Source: Methylobacterium sp.
GTDB lineage: Bacteria; Pseudomonadota; Alphaproteobacteria; Rhizobiales; Beijerinckiaceae
Assembly: GCA_013823325.1 (NCBI GenBank)
Contig: PNLY01000057.1
Coordinates: 1-36,775 of the forward strand
Length of the DNA: 36,775 nt
Direction: 5' to 3'
The notes beneath the pieces were generated by a model. It saw only the letters and a program-made list of their open reading frames with translations, ran no database searches and was not told the origin of the DNA. Below are positions 31,512-36,775 of this stretch, piece by piece. Position 1 is the stretch's first letter; every line of letters begins with the position of its first letter. The position numbers and the translations under genes were made by a program.

Positions 31512-31990
31512 GGCCAAGTTCTCCCCAGCTTTTGCTGCTGCGCGGCCCCACAGCCCGAACCGCAACTGAGGCCGCCACCACTTCACTTACCCAACCCGTG
31601 CCCCCGTCGCCATTGGCGCTCGAGGCACGTCACTCCAATCGCTCGGACGCAGCGGGCGCCGGCAATCTCTCGCGCCGGCTGGGGATAGGTCGTGATCCCT
31701 CCTTCCCCTGTCATTTCGGACAAGCGGCATTAGCTGCGCGGCTCCCGCATCGATCCAAGAGTGACGGAGAGATCGTAGAGTGCCGGAGCCTTGCGATGGC
31801 CTATGCCGCTCCGCTTTGCGCGGCTCAAGGGCGGCCTTGCCTCCATCCCGCATCGGTCGGAATCCGATAGCCAGCCAAAAATCTGCTCAGCACCGCTGCG
31901 AACACCCTGGGGGACAGTTGCAAGCACAGCCCCAACTAGGCTTCTCTTGTGCGTTCGACGATTGCGCTTCCGCTGCTCCAGCCTTCAGGG
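31512..31990. other. Spacer without a recognisable gene
   Basis: About 480 bases lie between the mini-protein hairpin and the glutamine-synthetase-like gene. Frames here are short, lack good ribosome binding sites and show no recognisable protein. On the reverse strand around 31740-31850 a frame gives a peptide rich in basic residues that may belong to a dispersed intergenic repeat, but this cannot be confirmed from one copy. The right end should hold the promoter of the following operon; no clear elements were seen. Confidence 0.5.
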
Positions 31991-33370
31991 ATGCCGATGC
32001 CTGCTGCGTTTTCCTTCGAGGCCCTGAAGGCTGCGGTGGCAGCCGGGGAGATCGACACCGTGATCGTCGCTATGGTCGACATGGCCGGGCAACTGATCGG
32101 CAAGCGCTTCCATGCCGAGCATTTCGTCGCAACCGCGCATGACGAGACCCATGCCTGCAATTATTTGCTGGCAAACGACATCGACATGGAGCCGGTCCCC
32201 GGCTACGCGGCCGCCAACTGGTCGAAGGGCTATGGCGACTTCGTCCTGAAGCCGGACATGGCGACGCTCAGGCGCATCGCCTGGCTGCCCAGCACGGCGC
32301 TGGTCATCGCCGACGTGCTCGACCATCACAGTCACGAGGACGTACCGCACGCCCCGCGCGGCCTGCTGAAGAAGCAGCTGGCGCGGCTGCAGGCCATGGG
32401 CATGAAGGCCTATTTCGCCACCGAGCTCGAATTCTATCTGTTCGACGAGAGCTATGAGGCGATTCACGCCAAGGGCTATCGGGAGCCGAAGACCGCCGGA
32501 TACTACATCGAGGACTACCATATCTTCCAGACCACCAAGGAAGAGCCGGTGATGCGGGCGATCCGCAACGGTCTGCACGCGAGCGGCATCCCGGTGGAAA
32601 ACTCCAAGGGCGAATGGGGGCCGGGCCAGGCCGAGATCAATGTCCGCTATGCCGACGCGCTCGACATGGCCGACCGCCATGTGCTGATCAAGAACGGCAT
32701 CAAGGAGATCGCCCATGCCCAGGGCAAGGCCGTCACCTTCATGTCGAAATGGCGCTACGACCTCGCCGGCTCCTCCAGCCATGTCCACGCTTCGCTCTGG
32801 GATGCGAAGGGGGTGAAGTCGCTCTTCGCCGACCCCAATGGCGAGCGCGGCATGTCGGAGCTGATGCGCCAATACGTGGCCGGCCAGCTCGCCCATGCCC
32901 GCGAGATCACCTATTTCCTCGCGCCCTACATCAACTCCTACAAGCGCTTCCAGCAGGTCGGCACCTTCGCGCCGACGCGGGCCGTTTGGAGCGATGACAA
33001 CCGCACTGCAGGATTCCGCCTCTGCGGCGCCGGCAGCAAGGCTATCCGCATCGAGTGCCGGATCGGCGGGTCCGACCTCAATCCGTACCTTGCCTTCGCG
33101 GCGCTCATCGCCGCCGGCCTCTCCGGCATCGAGCAGAAGCTGGAGCTGGAGCCGGCCTTCGTCGGCGACGCCTATGGCGGGGCGGAACTGCGCCAGATCC
33201 CCAACACGCTGCGCGAGGCGATAGGAACGCTCGACGGCTCGAAGATGCTGCGCGCTGCCTTGGGCGACGAGGTGGTGGACCATTACGTCCACACCGCCCG
33301 CTGGGAGCAGCTCGAATACGACCGCCGCATCACCGACTGGGAACTGAAGCGCGGCTTCGAACGGTACTGA
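31991..33370 (+). CDS. Glutamine synthetase family protein (gamma-glutamyl-amide ligase type)
   Basis: A 459-residue protein of the glutamine synthetase fold. Metal-binding ELEFYLF (Glu145, Glu147), EWGPGQAEINV (Glu208, Glu215) and the SSSHVHASLW region (His264/His266) are in place. The C-terminal AGSKAIRIECRIGGSDLNPYLAFAALI corresponds to the substrate Arg and second metal site. The sequence differs from classical GlnA and lacks its adenylylation tyrosine region, fitting the PuuA/IpuC-type enzymes that ligate glutamate to an amine. ATGs at 31991 and 31997 follow AGGGA, and the second has better spacing. It is followed 16 bases later by an aldehyde dehydrogenase and then an alcohol dehydrogenase, a set suited to an amine or amino-alcohol pathway (inference). 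Confidence 0.88.
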   Translation: MPMPAAFSFEALKAAVAAGEIDTVIVAMVDMAGQLIGKRFHAEHFVATAHDETHACNYLLANDIDMEPVPGYAAANWSKGYGDFVLKPDMATLRRIAWLPSTALVIADVLDHHSHEDVPHAPRGLLKKQLARLQAMGMKAYFATELEFYLFDESYEAIHAKGYREPKTAGYYIEDYHIFQTTKEEPVMRAIRNGLHASGIPVENSKGEWGPGQAEINVRYADALDMADRHVLIKNGIKEIAHAQGKAVTFMSKWRYDLAGSSSHVHASLWDAKGVKSLFADPNGERGMSELMRQYVAGQLAHAREITYFLAPYINSYKRFQQVGTFAPTRAVWSDDNRTAGFRLCGAGSKAIRIECRIGGSDLNPYLAFAALIAAGLSGIEQKLELEPAFVGDAYGGAELRQIPNTLREAIGTLDGSKMLRAALGDEVVDHYVHTARWEQLEYDRRITDWELKRGFERY

Positions 33371-33386
33371 AACGGACAGCCCGACA

Positions 33387-34778
33387 ATGATCGATGTAGT
33401 GCGCTGCGTGTCGCCCGTGGACGGGCGTATCTATGCCGAGAGGGAGGTCGCCAGCGATGCCGCAATCACTGCGGCGCTGAGCGCGGCCCGCGAGGCCCAG
33501 CGCGCCTGGCGCCGGCTCGATATCGCCCGCCGCGCCGCGTTCTGCTCCGCCTTCGTCGATGCGATGTTGGCGATGAGGGACGAGATCGTCCCCGAGCTCG
33601 CCTGGCAGATGGGCCGTCCGGTGCGCTATGGCGCCGGAGAACTGCGCGGCTTCGAGGAGCGCGCCCGCCACATGATCGGGATCGCCGAGAGCGCCCTCGC
33701 GCCCTTGCGGCCCGAGCCCAAGGACAAGTTCGAGCGCTGGATCGCGCGCGAGCCGCTCGGCGTCGTCATGGTCGTCGCGCCCTGGAACTATCCCTATCTC
33801 ACCGCGGTCAACACGGTCGTGCCGGCGCTGATGGCTGGCAATGCCGTCATCCTCAAGCATGCGGCCCAGACGCTGCTGGTCGGCGAGCGCTTCCAGAAAG
33901 CGGCCGATGCCGCCGGACTCCCGGCCGGACTGTTCCAGAACCTTGCGCTCAGTCATGCCCAGACGGCCCGGATCATCGCCGGCCGCGGCGTCGACCAGGT
34001 CAATTTCACGGGCTCGGTCGCAGGCGGCAAGGCGATGGAGTCGGCAGCGAGCGGGACCTTCATCGGCCTCGGACTCGAGCTCGGCGGCAAGGACCCGGCC
34101 TATGTCCGGGCCGATGCCGACCTTGCGCAGGCGGTCGAAAACCTGGTCGACGGCGCCTTCTTCAACTCCGGCCAGTCCTGCTGCGGCATCGAGCGCATCT
34201 ATGTCCATCGCGACCTCTACCCGCAGTTCGTCGAGGGCTTCGTCGAACTGACCAAGAGCTATGTGCTCGGCGATCCGCTCGACGAAGCGACCACGCTGGG
34301 GCCGATGGTGAAAGCGGAGGCCGCCGCCTTCGCCCGCGGCCAGGTCGCGGAGGCCGTGCGCGCCGGCGCCAGGGCGCTCATCGATCCCGGCCTGTTCCCG
34401 CGCGATCACGAGGGCACGCCCTATATGGCGCCGCAGGTCGTCGTCGAGGTGAACCACCAGATGGAATTGATGCGCGAGGAGAGCTTCGCGCCGACCGTCG
34501 GCATCATGCCGGTCGCCGACGATGACGAAGCAGTCGCGTTGATGAACGACAGCCCCTATGGGCTGACCGCCTCGCTCTGGACCAGCGATCGGGAGGCCGC
34601 CGCGCGCCTCGGCGCCGAGATCGAGACCGGAACGGTCTTCATGAACCGCTGCGACTATCTCGACCCGGCGCTGGCCTGGACGGGGGTCAAGGACACCGGG
34701 CGCGGGGCGATGCTCTCCCGCATCGGCTACGAGACGCTGACCCGGCCGAAATCCTTCCATCTCCGCACCGCATTCTGA
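33387..34778 (+). CDS. Aldehyde dehydrogenase family protein
   Basis: A 463-residue NAD(P)-dependent aldehyde dehydrogenase. The oxyanion Asn134 is in VVAPWNYPYL, the cofactor segments are VILKHA (Lys157) and NFTGSVAGGK, the general base Glu231 is in LGLELGGKDP, and the nucleophile Cys265 is in FFNSGQSCCG. The ATG at 33387 lies 16 bases after the glutamine-synthetase-like gene. It would oxidise the aldehyde formed from the gamma-glutamylated amine or by the alcohol dehydrogenase that follows. VILKHA in place of the usual VxKPS is a mild variant. It is slightly shorter than the typical 480-500 residues because of a short N-terminus. Confidence 0.93.
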   Translation: MIDVVRCVSPVDGRIYAEREVASDAAITAALSAAREAQRAWRRLDIARRAAFCSAFVDAMLAMRDEIVPELAWQMGRPVRYGAGELRGFEERARHMIGIAESALAPLRPEPKDKFERWIAREPLGVVMVVAPWNYPYLTAVNTVVPALMAGNAVILKHAAQTLLVGERFQKAADAAGLPAGLFQNLALSHAQTARIIAGRGVDQVNFTGSVAGGKAMESAASGTFIGLGLELGGKDPAYVRADADLAQAVENLVDGAFFNSGQSCCGIERIYVHRDLYPQFVEGFVELTKSYVLGDPLDEATTLGPMVKAEAAAFARGQVAEAVRAGARALIDPGLFPRDHEGTPYMAPQVVVEVNHQMELMREESFAPTVGIMPVADDDEAVALMNDSPYGLTASLWTSDREAAARLGAEIETGTVFMNRCDYLDPALAWTGVKDTGRGAMLSRIGYETLTRPKSFHLRTAF

Positions 34779-34790
34779 ACGAGGCGACCC

Positions 34791-35939
34791 GTGACGCTGA
34801 AGGGCAACTGGAACTACCCGACCGCGGTCCGCTTCGGACCCGGGCGCATCGCCGAGCTGGCGCAGGCCTGCCGCGCCGCCGGCATCGAACGCCCGCTGCT
34901 CGTCACCGATTCCGGCCTCTCCGGCCTGCCGATGATCAGGGACGCCATGGCGCAGCTCGCCGCCGACGGGCTCAAGGTCACGCTGTTCGACCGCGTCCAG
35001 GCCAATCCGGTGGCGGCGAATGTCGAGGACGGGCTGAAGGTCCTGCGCGACAGCGGCAGCGACGGCGTCATCGCCTTTGGCGGCGGCTCGGCGCTCGATT
35101 GCGGCAAGGTCGTCGCCTTCATGGCCGGGCAGAGCCGGCCGATGTGGGACTTCGAAGATATCGGCGACTGGTGGACGCGCGCCGACCCGAGCGGGATCGC
35201 CCCGATCATCGCCGTCCCGACCACGGCCGGCACCGGCTCCGAGGTCGGCCGCGCCGGCGTCATCACCGACGAGACGACCCAGACCAAGAAGGTGATATTC
35301 CACCCGAAGATGATGCCGCAGATCGTGATCTGCGATCCTGAGCTGACGGTCGGCCTGCCGGCGAAGGTCACGGTCGGCGCCGGCATGGATGCGCTGGCCC
35401 ATTGCCTCGAAGCCTATTGCGCGCCCGGTTTCCACCCGCTCGCCGACGGCATCGCAGTCGAGGGCATCCGACTCTGCAAGGTCTTCCTGCCGCGGGCCGT
35501 CGCCGATGGCACCGACATTGAGGCCCGGGCTCAGATGATGGCCGCCGCCGCCATGGGCGCTACCGCCTTCCAGAAGGGGCTCGGCGCCATCCACGCTTTG
35601 TCGCACCCGATCGGTTCGGTGCACCACACCCATCACGGCATGACCAATGCCGTGTTCATGCCCTATGTGCTCACCTTCAACCGCCCGGCGATCGAGGAGA
35701 AGATCGCGCGGCTCGCCGCCTATATCGGGCTGGAGCCAAGCTTCGAGGCCTTCTTCGACTGGATCGTAACGCTGCGCCGCGAGCTCGGCGTGCCCGAGAC
35801 GCTCAAAGCCTTCGGCGTGACCGGGATCGACTATGGCAGGCTGGCGAAGATGGCGATCGTCGATCCGACCGCCGGCGGCAATCCCGTTCCCCTCACCGAG
35901 GCGGCAGCCGAGGCCCTGTTCAGAGAAGCGACCGGCTGA
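34791..35939 (+). CDS. Iron-containing alcohol dehydrogenase
   Basis: A 382-residue group III alcohol dehydrogenase. The NAD-binding FGGGSALDCGKVVA and PTTAGTGSEVGRAGVI are followed by the metal site: Asp200 and His204 in GAGMDALAHCLEAY, His268/His272 in AIHALSHPIG, and His282 in HTHHGMTNAV. The start is a GTG at 34791, 12 bases after the aldehyde dehydrogenase stop, with GAGG upstream. It ends the three-gene unit and is followed by a hairpin. It interconverts an alcohol and the aldehyde used by the neighbouring dehydrogenase; the natural alcohol is unknown. Confidence 0.93.
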   Translation: MTLKGNWNYPTAVRFGPGRIAELAQACRAAGIERPLLVTDSGLSGLPMIRDAMAQLAADGLKVTLFDRVQANPVAANVEDGLKVLRDSGSDGVIAFGGGSALDCGKVVAFMAGQSRPMWDFEDIGDWWTRADPSGIAPIIAVPTTAGTGSEVGRAGVITDETTQTKKVIFHPKMMPQIVICDPELTVGLPAKVTVGAGMDALAHCLEAYCAPGFHPLADGIAVEGIRLCKVFLPRAVADGTDIEARAQMMAAAAMGATAFQKGLGAIHALSHPIGSVHHTHHGMTNAVFMPYVLTFNRPAIEEKIARLAAYIGLEPSFEAFFDWIVTLRRELGVPETLKAFGVTGIDYGRLAKMAIVDPTAGGNPVPLTEAAAEALFREATG

Positions 35940-35951
35940 TCCCGGGCGGCC

Positions 35952-35981
35952 GGGCGCGCATGGCCTCGATCCTGCGCGCCC
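35952..35981. terminator. Hairpin between convergent genes
   Basis: GGGCGCGCA (35952-35960) pairs perfectly with TGCGCGCCC (35973-35981) across a 12-base loop. It occupies most of the 51-bp gap between the alcohol dehydrogenase gene and the convergent YHS-domain gene, so it probably serves both as terminator. No T run is present on either side. Confidence 0.45.
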
Positions 35982-35990
35982 CGCGCATCC

Positions 35991-36464
35991 TCAGCGGATG
36001 TCCTTTGGCGTGAGCCTCGGCCAGTTGCCGTCGGCCCGAGCGATATAGGTCTTGGTCCGGCGCGCCCAGGTCTCGCGCACCCCAAGATCGTAGTTGAGAT
36101 AGAGCCGGCCATCGACGATCGACCAGGCCTCCGGCTCGATCTTGACGAGATAGCCGCGCGAGGTGCCGTAGGCGCAGAAGCCGCCATAGGCCGGCAGATA
36201 GCGCTCCGGATCGGCCTCGAACAGCGCCTTGTGCTCGGCGCTGGCGAAGCGCCAGACGGCGCCGCCATGCCGAACCGAGAACTCCGGCTTGCCCGGCCGC
36301 GGCCCGCCGTCGCGGAAATAGGCGACGGGATCATAGCCGCGGATCGCGACCCCATCCGAAGAGCCGAGCGTATTGATCGGCTGGGGCGTGTCCGCTTGCG
36401 CCTCAGCCCTGACGGCGGCGAGCGCCGCAGCTGCGAGATGGATGAATGCGCGTCTGTCGAGCAT
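35991..36464 (-). CDS. Secreted YHS-domain protein
   Basis: A 157-residue protein with a Tat-like signal (LDRRAFIHLAAAALAAV) and a mature YHS-type domain: IRGYDPVAYFRDGGPRPGKPE, then WRFASAEHKALFEADPERYLP and YGGFCAYG, the core of the family found in tyrosinase-associated and copper-related proteins. The C-terminal part (LYLNYDLGVRETWARR) is typical of the exported YHS proteins of alphaproteobacteria. AAGGAGG lies 6 bases before the ATG. The domain is thought to bind metal. It is followed on the same strand, upstream, by a small membrane protein gene only 17 bases away, so the two form an operon. Confidence 0.88.
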   Translation of the reverse strand: MLDRRAFIHLAAAALAAVRAEAQADTPQPINTLGSSDGVAIRGYDPVAYFRDGGPRPGKPEFSVRHGGAVWRFASAEHKALFEADPERYLPAYGGFCAYGTSRGYLVKIEPEAWSIVDGRLYLNYDLGVRETWARRTKTYIARADGNWPRLTPKDIR

Positions 36465-36481
36465 GACGTCGCCTCCTTGGT

Positions 36482-36775
36482 TCAGGTCCGGCGCGCTTCG
36501 AGCGCCTCGAAGACATAGGCCGCGAGGTAGCCGTAGATCGCGTGGCCGACGAGGCTCATCGCGGACAGGCGCGGCACGTCGTTGAGCAGGAAGTGCTGCC
36601 CGGCCAGAGGCGCGAAGAAGGCGAGCGCGATGAAATAGGTGATCACGCCCCAGATCCAGCCATCGGCCGGCATGCCGAAGCTCTTCACCCAGCGGGTCAG
36701 CAGCCAGTAGCCGAGCGGATAGAACAGGAAGCCGGTGACGAAATGCAGCAGCTTGGCGGTCGGCGTCGACAAGGT
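36482..36775 (-). CDS. Small membrane protein (N-terminus outside window)
   Basis: The frame is open to the right edge; within the window only a TTG could serve as a start, so the gene probably begins outside. The visible ~97 residues contain three hydrophobic segments (LLHFVTGFLFYPLGYWLLT, WGVITYFIALAFFAPLAG, and MSLVGHAIYGYLAAYVF), with a final basic tail EALEARRT. It resembles small uncharacterised membrane proteins found beside YHS-domain genes; no named family was recognised. It is co-directional with the YHS-domain gene, with a 17-base gap. Confidence 0.7.
   Translation of the reverse strand, partial: TLSTPTAKLLHFVTGFLFYPLGYWLLTRWVKSFGMPADGWIWGVITYFIALAFFAPLAGQHFLLNDVPRLSAMSLVGHAIYGYLAAYVFEALEARRT

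Noticed and set aside
31730..31927. A 65-codon - strand frame in the 31512-31990 spacer
   Set aside because: No ribosome binding site, basic low-information sequence; more likely part of an intergenic repeat than a gene.
33330..35636. A 768-codon - strand frame opposite the aldehyde and alcohol dehydrogenase genes
   Set aside because: It is a shadow frame; the + strand carries complete catalytic motifs for both enzymes.

Overview
The window is high-GC, densely coded DNA from an alphaproteobacterium, most likely of the order Hyphomicrobiales (a Bosea- or Methylobacterium-like soil or plant-associated organism). This placement is inference. It rests on the GC-rich codon use, the number of TRAP transporters with catabolic operons, and three families of intergenic palindromic repeats of the kind scattered through such genomes (near 1785-1926, 9087-9226 and 10402-10521). 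No rRNA, tRNA, CRISPR array, insertion sequence or phage gene was seen.

Layout. 1-9055: the end of a thiamine-diphosphate enzyme, msrA, a class II histone-deacetylase-like amidohydrolase, then a leftward unit of acyl-CoA dehydrogenase, TetR regulator and a membrane GGDEF-EAL protein with a candidate TetR operator at its head. These are followed by a divergent pair encoding a small secreted Gly/Asn/Val-rich protein and an outer-membrane beta-barrel protein. 9242-15971: a DctP-type TRAP transporter (binding protein plus fused DctQM permease), divergent from an operon of IclR regulator, acyl-CoA ligase and an unusual protein with two PCC/DUF296 domains. 16568-19385: the most striking locus. It encodes a 105-residue secreted protein whose C-terminal half is about 55% tyrosine, an outer-membrane barrel with an N-terminal coiled coil, a secreted C39-type cysteine peptidase and a LolA-like periplasmic protein. 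The barrel and peptidase pairing resembles FapF and FapD of the Pseudomonas functional-amyloid (Fap) system, so this may be a divergent amyloid-like or tyrosine-rich fibre export system.

19559-30861: two divergent catabolic operons around a palindrome-rich control region. Leftward are a GntR/FCD regulator, a BisC/TMAO-reductase-like molybdoenzyme broken by an in-frame amber codon, and RidA. Rightward are eight tightly packed genes: fused TRAP permease, Asp/Glu racemase-like protein, a three-part flavin/iron-sulfur dehydrogenase of the opine or hydroxyproline dehydrogenase type, an AhpD-like protein, an RraA/HMG-aldolase-like protein and the TAXI binding protein of the transporter. Together they look like uptake and oxidation of a small nitrogenous organic acid, with RidA removing reactive imines. 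30997-31511: a small lipoprotein and a 43-residue His/Glu-rich mini-protein, each with a strong ribosome binding site. 31991-35939: glutamine-synthetase-like, aldehyde dehydrogenase and iron-type alcohol dehydrogenase genes, which look like a gamma-glutamylation route for an amine or amino alcohol. 35991-36775: a YHS-domain protein and the end of a small membrane protein.
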